This document shows positions 42,850 through 54,286 of a stretch of 64,000 bases of DNA, one piece after another. How positions within the stretch are numbered: the stretch's first letter is position 1; every line of letters starts with the position of its first letter. Source of the stretch: Coccinella septempunctata (lineage: Eukaryota > Arthropoda > Insecta > Coleoptera > Coccinellidae); contig NC_058189.1 in NCBI RefSeq assembly GCF_907165205.1, positions 30,158,270 through 30,222,269 on the forward strand, given 5' to 3'. The translations under genes were made by a program, and so were the position numbers. Below the pieces are notes generated by a model, which searched no databases, was not told the DNA's origin, and saw only the letters and a program-made list of their open reading frames with translations.

Positions 42850-43397
42850 ATATGTCTATTACATATATTTTTTTTTTCTCCCACCTTTTCAAGATCACCG
42901 TACTTGGATATCTTCTTACTAACAAAATTAAGGATTGTTTCAAAGACCGCAAAGACTTAAGAATAGTTTCGCAATGCAAGAAGAGAGTGTCGGACTTACA
43001 CTCAGGGTTGAAAGACCCAGTGCCAGTGAGTCTGAGATCAAACGTAGTGTATGAAATTGAATGTGATAGTTGCCATGAAACTTATGTGGGCCAGACGTCG
43101 CAATGGCTAAAAAACCGAATAACATTACATAAAAGTGACATAAGGACTAATAACCCAAGGTGTGCTCTCTCAACTCATGCAGACCGCCTTTCTCATAATA
43201 TTGACTTTGAAAACGTTAAAATTTTAGACACAAATTTCAACCCAAAAAAAGATTTATTTCAGAAATGATTAATATCAAAACTCAAAAAAGTCGAATTAAT
43301 AAAAAAGCAGATACGCAAGGTTTAAGTCCCATCTATGCTCATCTGTTGGAATATTCAAGAAACAGACCATTCTTCGATGGTCCAGTTGACGGGTAAT
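42850..43397 (+). pseudogene. Penelope-like element C-terminal fragment with GIY-YIG endonuclease
   Basis: The frame from about 42900 encodes a GIY-YIG nuclease: VVYEIECDSCHETYVGQTSQWLKNRI, with the two cysteines CDSC typical of PLE linker regions, the conserved Tyr/Gly (YVGQTS) and the Arg helix (LKNRITLHKSD). A frameshift near 43255 moves the frame, after which EMINIKTQKSRINKKADTQG and PIYAHLLEYSRNRPF continue to a stop at 43397. The reverse transcriptase part is absent (5'-truncated). PLE proteins use this nuclease to nick the target for reverse transcription. Confidence 0.8.
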
Positions 43398-43689
43398 AAT
43401 GAAGAATAAAAAAAAGGAGTTCCAAAATGGTAGTTACGGCGAGATGATTACATTCCCTCGCGTCCTGGTTTGGAACTCCCAAATTCGTTTATTCAATGAA
43501 ATATAGATATAATACAACGTCCAGTTCTGAAATAATAGTTTTCTGTAGTTAATTAGTGGAATCTTTAGATGATTGTGTCCGTATAAAGTGATTATTGTGT
43601 TGTTTTCTGCATTGAGCACGTGGCTTTCTCTTACAAAATTTTTGGGGATTGGCTTGTCCAAGATTCCTGCACTTCCTCAGGACCCCAGG

Positions 43690-43815
43690 AATAAACGTCC
43701 AGTTCTACAACTTGAGATTGGGTGCATAGCCTAGCTGGCTGACCCAGATCGGCTGCCCTCGTGGTGAGGGTGCTTGATCAACCAGAAGGAAGAAGAAGAA
43801 GAAGAAGAATAAAAA
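43690..43815 (+). repeat. Retroposon-like tail with GAA microsatellite
   Basis: About 100 bp (CTAGCTGGCTGACCCAGATC, then CCCTCGTGGTGAGGGTGC) followed by a run of GAA units at about 43790-43809. This could be the 3' end of a SINE or LINE. No tRNA-like fold could be assigned. Confidence 0.35.
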
Positions 43816-44249
43816 AAACTCTATGTTCTGTACGTTTTAAACCTTGTTTATTTTAATACTCACAATACATGTGATTTGTGAAAATTTTGGAAGCTCAAAT
43901 TGTTTTTAAGTTTTAATTTCACGACTACATTGCCATACAACACTAGAACTCGTATTCGGTAAGAGGTGTATTGTTTATATTCAAATCTTAACTCATATGT
44001 ACCATGCGCATATATGTACATTCCGTACTGTTCACGAATATAGGAGCCGTATCAGTACCACACAGCGTCATTCTAGAATAAGAAGTCTGTTCACTCACAT
44101 CATTCATGTAAACAAATTCAACGAATATAGATATAAGGTAATTCAGTGTTTTTATTCAACTCAATTCACAAGTAGATCGAGTGAAAAATATCACAAGAAC
44201 GAACAAGAGGTCTATGATGTTTTTGGTTGTCTGTTTTATGTTATAATTT

Positions 44250-44300
44250 TACAGCTGCCCTGAGGAAGGAAACAACCGTTTCCGAAAGCCTAGCACAAAC
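44250..44300 (+). ncRNA. Hammerhead-like motif (PLE type)
   Basis: CTGAGGA (44260-44266), one extra A, a perfect 6-bp stem II GGAAAC-AACC-GTTTCC (44268-44283), GAAA (44284-44287), a tiny stem III and CTA as possible cleavage triplet (to 44292). Stem I is only about 3 bp with a bulge. The extra base before stem II is shared with the other PLE-type motifs here. It lies 0.85 kb downstream of the GIY-YIG fragment. Confidence 0.45.
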
Positions 44301-44309
44301 AACCGTGTA

Positions 44310-45340
44310 CCCAAATCAATGCACGAATCCCAATCCAATCCCTCAAATTTGATAATTGGGATTTCAAAGTACTGATACACCTATCTCAAAAAAGAATTTC
44401 TTTTTGCGTATTGTAGATATGTCAAAAGTCAAAATACGCTGTCTTTTTATCAGGGATTCGATAGGGGATCTGTAATGCATAGCAATAATGTGGTTAATCG
44501 GAAGAGGAGATAGTATACGCGCTTTTATGTAGAATATTGGCAAGAAAATTCTTTCTGGGGCTCACAGCGTCCCAGATGATTAATTGCTTGATGAGAATAA
44601 AGTTTTTCCGTACGTATGGTCGATATTTTTCAATTCAGAAGATAACTGTTGAAGAAGTGGAGTTTCATGTAGAAATGCAGGTTAAAAGGAAAACGGTTCA
44701 GTTTAGACGATAACTCGCCCATAAGAGCTTATTTATCATGTAATGAATCCGAATTTTCTGAGAAAATTGGAATTCATCTTGAGGCATTCCTTTCATTTCA
44801 CATTTCCGCCTTTAAAAATATTTAATTCTCAACTCTTCAATTCATTCATTTCGATAAGCAGAGTAAATGTAAAACACCGTTTATCTGTGTTTGACGTTAT
44901 TTTCTTGCATGCCGTTGAAGATTTCGACGTTTTTCTGATGTTGATATGCGATAAACCGGAGCTGACGAGGTTGTTACTTTTGTCGCATTCTGGAATTTTC
45001 AGATTTTTCACGTGTGGGGATTTGCCTATAAAAGCAGATTTTCCCCCGCGACGGGTCACTTTTCTCTTTTCTCTGCGTTTCTTCTTTGATTATCTGTGTT
45101 TACGACGAGCCGTTCCACAAATTTAGAGTAAATTTTGTTTTGCGAGGGTTAGTGCATTTGGAAATTAATTTTTCTCTTTTCGTTTCCCGCGAGTGCCTTG
45201 AAGTAAAGGAGGTAGGTCCCCGTCTATACCGTACAGTTTCTTTATTAGACCTACACCGGTTATTTATTTGACACTGCTGTACTGTATCGCTTTCTGTTAT
45301 TTTTTGCCGTACTTTACCCTGTTTCGCGAGTCTGACTCTT
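44310..45340. other. 1 kb intronic DNA without recognised features
   Basis: AT-rich. Open frames on both strands around 44743-45126 show no domain. Nothing supportable was seen apart from its position inside the dynein intron. Confidence 0.4.
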
Positions 45341-45344
45341 CCTT

Positions 45345-45605
45345 CGCTATCAGTCATAGTGCGTAAGCCCTTGGGGTAGTGAAGAGGAAGTCCCGTCAAC
45401 CCCCCTGTTCGCGTTCCCGCGTCATAAGTGTTGAAATAGAAATCTCTCCTTTTCTATCAGTCATGATGTGTAAGCCCTTGGGGTAGAAAATAAGAGATAC
45501 CGCTCGTCGTTAGTGAAATCCTGTATTCGCGCTCAAAATAGACCTTTTCTTCGCTAACAGTCATGGAGCGTAATCACTTGGGGTAGTGAATAAAAGTCTC
45601 GAGGA
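45345..45605 (+). repeat. Three-copy ~105-bp minisatellite
   Basis: Copies of CTATCAGTCATAGTGCGTAA-GCCCTTGGGGTAG begin at about 45347, 45457 and 45557, each followed by a variable AAGAGGAAGTC/AAATAAGAGA/AATAAAAGTC spacer. Copies 1 and 2 are nearly identical in the 33-bp core; copy 3 is more diverged. No coding frame is shared. Confidence 0.65.
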
Positions 45606-46250
45606 GATCCGCCCTGGTTGTGTTTCTTTCATTTCTGGAGAAATATAATTAATTACATCCCGATACCGTATACCAAGTCATTTCACTTCGCGAGGTCGTC
45701 CTTAGTATCCATTTCGTCAGTTCTGGTTGGCGCGTTTTATTGAACAATCTTTGATTTTTCAGAGTACCCGGTATAGACTTCATAAAATGCTCGTGATCGG
45801 ATCGAATTTCCAGATTGTATGTTTGCTGATCGATTCGCTCATATTTTATACCTACACATATATCTGTTGTTTTTATAATCAGTTTCCGAAGGAGTGAATA
45901 AACTGGTACATAATTTAATTTTGACTACTTATTTATTGCTACCACCCTAGATAACAGCGAACTCTGTCTCCGACTAGCAGCTAGTCTGGTAGGTTTGCTA
46001 TTCTTCCTAGTAAAATGAATAGCTGGCGCTCGAGATAAGTTTCTCCGAGGAAACCACGTTACAACCAATCTAATATTCATAGGTAATCAATTTGGAAGAA
46101 TTATTATGCACTTGAGTATAAACCAGCTAATTCAATTACTAGCAGAAAGTTGAAGGTTAGGGCGTGGAATAATATTGGAGATCCGCCCACGATAGGTAGA
46201 GAAGAAATTTGGATTTCGAAGTAAAAGCGGCTACACACTGCCCGACTCGG

Positions 46251-46286
46251 TCAGTGTCGAGTGAAAACTCGACCAAAGCAGACGTG
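46251..46286 (+). promoter_or_regulatory. Jockey D internal promoter: Inr plus DPE
   Basis: TCAGTG (46251-46256), an Inr match at five of six positions with +1 at 46253, and AGACGTG at 46280-46286 (+28 to +34). The stretch between them has diverged from copies B and E, but the spacing is unchanged. Confidence 0.65.
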
Positions 46287-46665
46287 CTGTAAGAGACAAA
46301 GTGGAAGAGAAAGTCGAAGTGAAAGTGTACACTAGCGAAGCTAGGGAATTTTTGACCCAGTCTGTGAAGTTTGTGTAGGTTCTATACGTTTTTGTGTTTT
46401 CGGAATTTTAATTCGTTAAAATTTTTAAATTCTATGTTCATCTGCCAGAGTCCAGGTCTAGATCGTTGGTTCTGTAGAAAGCATCAGGTGAGCTTATTTT
46501 TCGTATCTAGTTCCTGATTTTTCGCATAGCGTAGAAAACTTTTGGCTTTACATTATAACATTATATATATACATTTACGTTATACTAGACTATTTCAGTG
46601 AAGATTCTTGAATATTTTATTATTTTCAAATTGTTCGATATTTTGAGAAATCTGAGTATAAAACC

Positions 46666-48046
46666 ATGTCGGAAACCTCAGATAATGAGGGTTCCTACAT
46701 GCAAGCGACCGATTCTGAAGAGTTCAGCGAGGGCGAATCCGAGGAGCTTGTAAAGCTCAGAGTAGAAAATGGGCAGTTGAAAGCTCAAATCGTCAAACTG
46801 ACTGAAACTGTTTCACAGTTGGCCGGTGAGATGAGCCTCTTGAGAGAGGAAATGACCCGAAATAACATGCCGAAATCTCCCACTTACGCTGCAATCACAA
46901 AACCGGTAGCGGGTTCCAAAAATAATTCCCCTAAGGGAATTGTTTAATAACCCGAAAAAAGAAAATTGATGCAACGCTGGTTGCGAAGGCCCCAAACGCG
47001 CCCTCAACTAAACGCGCGCGAAAAGAAAGCTCTTCTTCTGATGAGGAGACCGTCAAGAAAACAACGGGAGTGCTTAAATGGAATAAAATCCCACCCATCA
47101 CGATCGGGTAGAGATCTCAAGAGCTCTCTATACCAAGAAGTTCAGTTATAACTGGGCTACCGTAGTGAAAGACTATATAAAAATCATAGCATCAACCGTA
47201 GATGATTATAGAAAAATTACCAAATTTTTCGAACAGCATGGTAAAGAATTTTTTACCTAGCAAATGGAGAAAGAGAAGAAGATATATGCCGTCATCAGGC
47301 ATTTATCAATCGACACTGATCTTGCGTTGATTAAGGACGACCTGATATTCCAGGGAATATCAGACGCTGTGGTGCCCAGAATGACATCGAACAAGACGAA
47401 GAAGCCCATACCTTTCTACCTGGTTAAAACCCAGAAAGAGGAAATCTTCGAAGTGAAGCGACTCTACAATCTCTGTATTGTGGTTGAACCAAAAAAGAGG
47501 CCTGAAAGTACAAGCCAGTGCTTTAGGTGCCAAAGGTATGGACATGCACAGAACAAATGCTCCTTCCCGTGGAGATGCGTGAAGTGCTCAGGAAGCCATA
47601 GCAGCAATGACTGCACACTCACCAGAAAAGGTGAAGAGACAAATGCCACATGCGTCTAATGTGGAGAAAAAGGCCATCCAGCTAGCTACAAAGGATGTAG
47701 CGAGTTCAAGCTGGTGACCAGAAAGAAGAATTCCCGAAAACCAACTGAACAAAAAAAGACAGTAACAAAAACAATTACTGTTCAAAAAATTCAAGAAGTA
47801 GCGAAGGCCAAACCTACAGAACAGAAAAAGAAAAGGAAGACTCCAAAACCGGTTCAGAAAAAAGAAGAACTGAAGAAGCTTCCAATAAAACAGGCTGTGA
47901 ACAGTAGACGAGAGAAGAACAAGATATCTGAATCAGCCGATGAATTAAATATCTTCACGAAAAAAATTATTCTCAAGAAGATAATGTTGAAAATTGAAAG
48001 GGAAATGGAGAAAAAATTCCAAGCATTATTCAGTATACTGAATTAA
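46666..48046 (+). pseudogene. Jockey D ORF1, several nonsense codons
   Basis: Same protein as B ORF1: coiled coil (LKAQIVKLTETVSQL), PRE_C2HC region and zinc knuckles (CFRCQRYGHAQNKC, CVKCSGSHSSNDC). Stops lie at about 46945, 47258 and 47657 (TAA in place of the second Cys codon position of the third knuckle, CV-stop), with frameshifts near 47105. The final part runs to TAA 48044-48046, overlapping the ORF2 ATG. Confidence 0.85.
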
Positions 48047-49069
48047 TGGACCTTACGGATATTAGGAAGAAATCTCTCACTATAATCTCGTAGAACAAAA
48101 ATGGGATCAACACTCGGAAAGCCGAGATAGAAGAAATAATATCAGAGAGACAACCTGATATTATAGTCATACAGCAAACAAGAATAAACCGAAACAGACG
48201 TCTGAATTTCATGGATTATGAAACGTATAGATGTCACAGAATAAAAAACACCAGAGGAGGAGTAGCAATATTGGTGGAAACATATCTGAAACACTACTTC
48301 AAAAGTAGATCCGACGAAACACAAGGAGAAACAGAAACAGTGACACCATAGAACAATTTATTGGAAGAAGAGATAAACAACATGTTGGAAAGGACAAACC
48401 CGAAAATCTGCATCCGAGATTTCAACTGTAAATACCCATTGTGGAACAGCAGAATAGAGAATAGAAAAGGCAAAAAACTCAAGGATTTCGCCGAAAAACA
48501 AAATGCCATAGTGATTGGACCAAAGTTACCGACATATCTTGCTTTTGGTATAGGAATACCGAATGTAATAGATATCGCAATATTGAAAAATATAACTCAA
48601 GAATTCTCGATCGAAACTTTTGAAGATGGAACGTCAAACCACAATCCCGTGGAATTGACAATTGAAGAAAAACCAAGAGAACAACTGATGGAAATAAGAG
48701 AATATACCAATTGGGCTAAATACAGCCATTCAATACAATCGGAAATAACAGAAATTCCAACAATAAGCAAACCAGAGGATCTGGAATGTGCGTTCGATAA
48801 ACTGGAAGAGATTATATTGAAAGCTTACGAAAAAAGCACGAGAAGAGTGAAGAGACCAGCATCAAGTCATCAGCGTGGCGATACGCCTAAAGAAGTAAGA
48901 GATCTTATACGAGAAAATCGAAGACTCAGAAGAATATATCGCATGAATAAAAATGATCTGAATACGTGGAAACTCAACTGCCATAGCAAAGTTCTGAAAA
49001 ATGCCCTGAAAGATCTAAGAATAAGCAGATGGAACAAAATAGTTCAAGAACTGAATACAACTTTCAGTC
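48046..49069 (+). pseudogene. Jockey D ORF2 endonuclease and linker, broken
   Basis: Begins with the ATG in TAATG at 48046. Endonuclease motifs are present but decayed: NKNGIN for NINGIN, IQQTR for LQETR, RDFNCKYPLW for GDFNCKSPLW, SNHNPVEL retained. A deletion near 48345 removes the YKP region. The linker (EKSTRRVKRPASSHQ) continues to 49069, where an unrelated LINE fragment starts. Confidence 0.8.
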
Positions 49070-49440
49070 CGTGATGAGCTGTGGTGTCATTTTCTGGGGG
49101 AATAGTCGACATGTGAAAATGGTTTTTTACATCCAGAAGATGGTCGTTAGGGTTTTTTTGGTCTGAGGTACCGGGAATCCTGCCGTGGCGTATTCAGAAA
49201 GAATAACATTCTCACACTTTCTGGCATCTACATCTATAGATGTTTGCAGTTCCTGTTCCAAAATAAAAACCTTTTCGACAAATTTAGGAAAAGTGATCCA
49301 TTCATACAAGACCCGAAACCAATTTTTTCTGTACCCTCTACATTCGTTGTCCCTGACAGAAAGAAATCCCGAACTACCATCCAAAACACGTCAAATTGAT
49401 AACTGATAACGAAATGTTTTCGAAAAGAGGTCTACAGCCT
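49070..49440 (+). pseudogene. Foreign LINE RT C-terminal fragment inside Jockey D
   Basis: Translates, with breaks, to SPVMSCGVIFWGNSRHVKMV followed by IQKMVVR, the thumb/C-terminal pattern (YGIIFWGNS...IQKKVIR) of CR1/R1-group LINEs. Further downstream are KNLFDKFRKSDPFI-type remnants. It replaces the ORF2 segment that would encode the first RT motifs of copy D. Whether it came by insertion or by template switching is open. Confidence 0.55.
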
Positions 49441-49570
49441 ATTGTTACGACTAGAGCCATACACTATAAGTGAATTCCTGGAGAGTAAAAGGAGAATGCT
49501 CCACAACAAGAGATATAGAGGCTGGAGTACCCCAAGGATCAGTACTTGGGCTACTTCTGTACAACATATA

Positions 49571-50862
49571 CGAGGATGGATTGATAAGTACCCGTGTTTG
49601 GTAACAGAGGGAACTGTAGGTAAAAAATCTGTACACTATCTTTTAGTACCATCTTTCGAACGACATCTGCCAGAATTTCGCACCAATTCATCGAGTGGTT
49701 TTTATTTACCGACATTTCATAGTAAACAACTTCGTGATATTTTGAAAAATGGATAAAGAGCAATGTTGTTCAGTGATTCGATTCCTTTATTTGGAAGAGA
49801 AAGCGTGCGAGGAAATCAAAGATCTGTTGGTAGCTGTTTACGAGGACCGTGCACCTTCGATGACGACCATCAGATATTGGTTTAATGAATTGAAACGGGG
49901 CCGAACATCGGTGTTCGACGAGGACCGCTCAGGACGTCCGAAAGAGGTGACTACGGAGGATATGGTAGTTAAATTCCATGATATCCTGTTTGCCGATCGC
50001 CGAGTGGAGACTGAAAAGATTGCTGAGATGGTAGACATTTCATACGAACGCGTGCACAATATTTTACATCAACATTTGGAGATGAAGAAGCTATCGGCAA
50101 GATGGGTTCCCCGTTTGGTGACAGTGGATCAAAAACGAAATCGTGTGACAACTTCGAAGGACTGTCTGCACCTATTTAAGGCGAATCCAAACCAGTTTCT
50201 GCGGCGATTCGTAACCGTTGACGAAACCTGGATCCACCACTATACATCAGAAACCAAGGAACAGTCGAAGCAGTGGACCTCTCCAGGCGAATGTGCTCCG
50301 AAGAAGGCGAAAGCGGTACCATCGGCCGGAAAGGTTATGGTCACTGTTTTTTGGGATTCCCAAGGAATAATCCTCAATGACTACTTGGAAAAGGGAAAGA
50401 CAATAACAGGGCAATACTACAGTGAATTATTGAATCGATTTGACACCGCATTCAATGAAAAACGCACCCTTCCGTACCAGACAAAATTGCTTTTCCACCA
50501 CGACAACGCACCAGCTCATTCATCAGCAGTCGCCACTGCAAAATGGGTCGAGTTGGGCTACGAATTGCTACCTCACCCACCATATTCACCAGATCTGGCA
50601 CCGTGTGACTTCTTTTTGTTTCCAAACATGAAAAAATGGCTCGGCGGAAAGCGGTACACGTCAAACGAGGAGGTCATCGCTGAAACGTAGGCCTATTTTG
50701 TAGAGTTGGAGAAATCATATTTTTTACAAGGCATGAAAAAGTTGGAATATCGCTGGGCTGGGTGTATCGAGCTAAAAGGAGACTATGTTGAGAAATAAAT
50801 ATGAAAAATTTCAAAAAATTTAGTTTTTTTTCCAAACACGGGTACTTATCAATCCAGCCTCG
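49571..50862 (+). mobile_element. mariner (DD34D) transposon inserted in Jockey D
   Basis: 1292 bp with TIRs of about 31 bp (CGAGGATGGATTGATAAGTA left, CGAGGCTGGATTGATAAGTA right; one mismatch seen). It is flanked by TA (49569-49570 and 50863-50864). The Jockey sequence continues across the site (ACAACATA then TTCACGATAT), confirming the insertion point in the RT coding region. Nearly intact. Confidence 0.93.
49749..50798 (+). pseudogene. mariner transposase, one nonsense codon near the C-terminus
   Basis: ATG at 49749. N-terminal HTH pair (VIRFLYLEEKACEEIKDLL; MTTIRYWFNELKRGRTSV), linker with WVPRLVT (WVPHxL motif), first catalytic Asp in VTVDETWIHHY, second in FHHDNAPAHSS, third in YSPDLAPCDFFLF with exactly 34 residues between the last two (DD34D). 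TAG at 50688-50690 follows NEEVIAET. Beyond it, the same frame continues AYFVELEKSYFLQGMKKLE to a natural TAA at 50796-50798. So one substitution truncates about 36 residues. All catalytic residues are intact. Confidence 0.93.
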
Positions 50863-50864
50863 TA

Positions 50865-51438
50865 AATTCACGATATTTCGAAGAATCCAAGAACCATGCT
50901 AATGTTATATGCTGACGACACAGGCATAGCAACTCGACACCGCAACCAAGAAGTAATAGAATGAGTTCTACAAGAAACGATTGACGAAACAAATGACTTG
51001 TGCATAAAGTGGAAAATCAAGCTCAATGGACAAAAGAGCCAAGCAATATTACTACAGAAGAGAAGACTGCGACCCACAACGAATGAAGAAGACGGTGAAG
51101 AAATCGACCGGAAAAATTAAGCCAAATATTTAGGAATAAAGCTTGTTAAAGGACTTGGAAAAGTCATATGGAACAAGCAATCGACAAAACGAAACCAGCG
51201 ATAAATAGACTCTACCCTCTAATAGAAAGAAGAAGCCACATGTCAAAAGAGACAAAATTGAATATAATCAAAGCCGTTGCTAGGCCTTAACTGACTTAAG
51301 AATCAGTTGCCTGGGGTTTCGCGGCAAAGAGCCATATCAAAAGAATTCAGGCCACTGAAAACAAGCTGCTACGATGTGCAATAGATGCACCTTGGTTTGT
51401 CAGGAATAGAGAGATTCATAGGGACCTAAAATGGGAAA
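50865..51438 (+). pseudogene. Jockey D ORF2 RT C-terminal segment, first copy
   Basis: Resumes after the mariner with FTIFRRIQEPC-type decay of the DIPKNPRTM region, then LMLYADDTGIATRH, the KWKIKLNGQKSQAILLQK block, a damaged YLGI region, GSVAWGFAAKSHIK and the start of the thumb to about 51438. Several stops. It ends abruptly at ATGGGAAACCATG, where an earlier part of ORF2 begins again. Confidence 0.7.
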
Positions 51439-51439
51439 C

Positions 51440-53240
51440 CATGGAGAATGCAAAAAAGGCTACGAGGAGAAGAGACTAAAATTCCACTCCTACACGGGGA
51501 AAGGGGAATGGCGTATACCAATACTGATAAGGCAGATGCATTGGCGGACTCGATAGAACGAAAATCAAGAATAAGCTACAGGATAGACGACGATAATGAA
51601 GATTTGGAAGAACTGGTTGAAGGAAATGATGAAGAAATGGATGAATTACCAGCGTCTGCCGAAATAGACAAACCAACATCGCCAAATGAAATCAGGGAAA
51701 TAATTAGAAGTTTGAAGAAGAGGAAAGTTCCCGGAAGCGATAAAATAACGAATGTTATGTTAAAGAAATTACTTAGAAAAGGCATAGCCGCTCTAACAAA
51801 TATCGCGAATGGAATTATGAGGACAGAACACTACCCAGAAAAATGGAAAACAGCAGAATTCATAGTGTTCAATAAACCTATCAAAGAGAAGAAGTTCCCA
51901 CGAAACTACAGACCGATAAGCCTACTGTCGGCGTTAGGAAAAGTAGTAGAAAGAATTATAGCCACGAGGCTCAATGAGGAAACCGAAAATCTGAAACTAA
52001 TACCACCAGAACAGTTCGGATTCAGAAGAGAGCATTCAACAGAGCAACAATTATTTAGGCTCAAAGAATACATTACAGAGGGACTCCAAAGGTTACAGGT
52101 CTTGTTTTACTAGACGTCGCCAGAGCATTCGACAGAGTATGGCATGAAGTATTAATATATAAGATGAGATGTGATGAATATTCGATCAAAATGTGCAAGG
52201 GTCATTTCGGTACAAGATATACATTCACGATATTCCGAAAAATCGAAGAACCATGCTAACGTTATATGCTGACGACACAGGCATAGTTACTCGACACCGC
52301 AACCCAGAAGTAATAGAACGAGTTCTACAACAAACGATTGACTAAACAAATGACTGGTGCATAAAGTGGAAAATCAAGCTGAATGGACAAAAGAACCCAG
52401 TAATATTACTACAGAAGAAAAGACTGCGACCCTCAATGAATCTAGAAGTTGACGGCGAAGAAATCGACTAGAAAAATGAAGCCAAATATTGAGGAATAAC
52501 GCTTGACAAAGGACTTACTTGTATAAGTCATATCAAATAAGCAATCGACAGATCGAAAGCGGCGATGAATAGACTCTACCCTCTAATAGAAAGAAGAAGC
52601 CACATGTCGAAAGAGACAAAATTGAAGATAATAATCAAAGCCGTTGCTAGGCCTCAACTGACTTATGAATCAGTTGCCTGGGGTTTCGCGGCAAGGAGCC
52701 ATATCCAAAGAATTCAGGCCACTGAAAACAAGCTGCTACGATGTGAAATAGATGCACCTTGGTTTGTCAGGAATAGACAGATTTATAGGGACCTAAAATG
52801 GGAAACCATAACGGAATTCATGAACAGAAAAGCAGAGAAATTATTCGAAACAGCGAAAAACCATCCGAATCAAGAACTCAGGAGACTAGTAAACTACGAC
52901 CAAGAGGAAGACAAAAGGAGAATGCGAATTTACCGAAGGAGACCAAAAGATCAATTATGAAGAGATTAAAATAAGAACACTTATTGAAAAATCCAATAAA
53001 GTGATATCCAGTAGATAATAATAAATAATAAATCCCAGCACGATAGTGTGCGAGAAGAAAGCCGACTAAGAGATGAACGGTTTATAGACAAATGCCCGGA
53101 ACCAATATTCAAGAAGCAGTTAAGGGTTTTTAGTGGGTCTCGAGCTCAGGAGAGTGAGAATCCCCACACTTGTTCCTCCTCAGGAGAGGGTGGTTCGTCT
53201 GACGTGCAGATTTTCCCCCTGCTACACCAAAAACAAAAAG
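51440..53240 (+). pseudogene. Jockey D second ORF2 segment to the 3' end
   Basis: Starts with MQKRLRGEETKIPLLHGERG and runs through APGSDK-like VPGSDKITNV, NYRPISLL, FGFRREHSTEQQ (open frame 51448-52113). After a frameshift at about 52095 come DVARAFDRVWH, a deletion near 52200 removing GVPQGSVLGP, LYADDTGIVTRH, and the C-terminal thumb (52565-52960). The 3' UTR ends at about 53240. The junction at 51438-51440 with the previous segment has CATGG-like microhomology. Confidence 0.75.
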
Positions 53241-53244
53241 GGAA

Positions 53245-54285
53245 GAAAGTCGGGAAGACGGAAGTAAGAAAGTCGGAAGTCGGGAGTCAAAAGTTGAAGT
53301 AAGAGAGTAGATTCGGAGGTCCGAGACTAGATTCGGCAGTTCGGAAATTATGAAGTATTTTCAGAGTTAGGAAGAGGAGACGGGTATGAGCTTTTCAGCG
53401 AATATCGTAAGAGAGTTTCGTATTGAAGTTAGAGTGATTTCTAGGCGGAATAATTTGTTATTCGCGGTAAAGATCGTACAAATCTTGGTTATGAGCAGGC
53501 TAACGAGCATTATAGTAGGATAGGTTCGGAATGAATAAGCGCTTATTGATTGCGACGGAAAAGTGCGGGAACTTCGGTTAAGCAGTGTAAAGAATTCGCC
53601 GTTTTGTGCGTGGAAAGTCTAGTGCTCGAAAAAAATATTCCATCAGTATCATCAGGCGAACGACGATTGCAGAAAAAGGTATAAATTTCCAATTTTGTTC
53701 AGATTTGCTTTTCTCACAGAGAAAGGACTGAACACAGTCCTGAATTTTCCTCTAAATTCATTGAATATATTTTTGTTGTTGTTGAACGATAAGTTTAGAA
53801 ATAGAATTCAATCCAAGTTTTTTGTCGACGAAAATATTGTTTTACGCTCCTTGCATGATTTTAAGAAATTGAAGATTTATGTTGGTTACAAAAATGTAGG
53901 TGTAATTTTTTTTAATAGATTGATTTGTAAATTTTATACATTAGTTTCATTTGAGCTGCCTCCCCAGAAAAATAAAAATTATAGAAATAACATCAAAGAC
54001 CTTTCCTTCGCGCGACGGGCCGAATCTACATTTTTCCCTTTCAGAGGGTAATTTTTTGTGTTGTAACATCTAAAAATAATCACCCCTTGTGCAGTGGAAA
54101 GCCGCTTTTCCATTGATCGAGATACGGAGTGATACAGATCGTCTTTCGGTTCTTTATTATTACAAATGACCCTTAGCGTTAAAGAGTCTCCTAAACGTTG
54201 GTGAAAACGAAATCGTAGCTGAGAGTCACTAAGTGGGCTTTGATATCGGGCTAATGCCCGTTTTTTCAGCCCGAATTAATTAACC
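53245..54285. other. 1 kb intronic DNA, no gene recognised
   Basis: Begins with a purine-rich stretch of loose GGAAG-TCGGGA repeats (53245-53340). A 118-codon frame (53695-54051) has no recognisable domain. Nothing firm. Confidence 0.35.
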
Positions 54286-54286
54286 A

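Larger units (their letters stand above)
46253..53240 (+). mobile_element. Jockey-clade LINE copy D, rearranged
   Basis: Starts at an Inr (+1 at 46253), has a leader, ORF1 (46666-48046), and an ORF2 beginning at 48046 in TAATG. Inside ORF2 there is a foreign LINE fragment (about 49070-49440), then an RT piece, a mariner (49571-50862) and an RT C-terminal piece (50865-51438). At about 51440 the sequence jumps back to the middle of ORF2 and runs again to the 3' UTR (end about 53240, CTACACC then an A-rich end). So two partial copies are fused. It is older than A-C: many stops. Confidence 0.85.

Noticed and set aside
44743..45126. 127-aa frame possibly homologous to the frame at 53695-54051
   Set aside because: Both are Phe/Leu-rich frames in AT-rich DNA with vague similarity; no motif or nucleotide-level match strong enough to support a gene.
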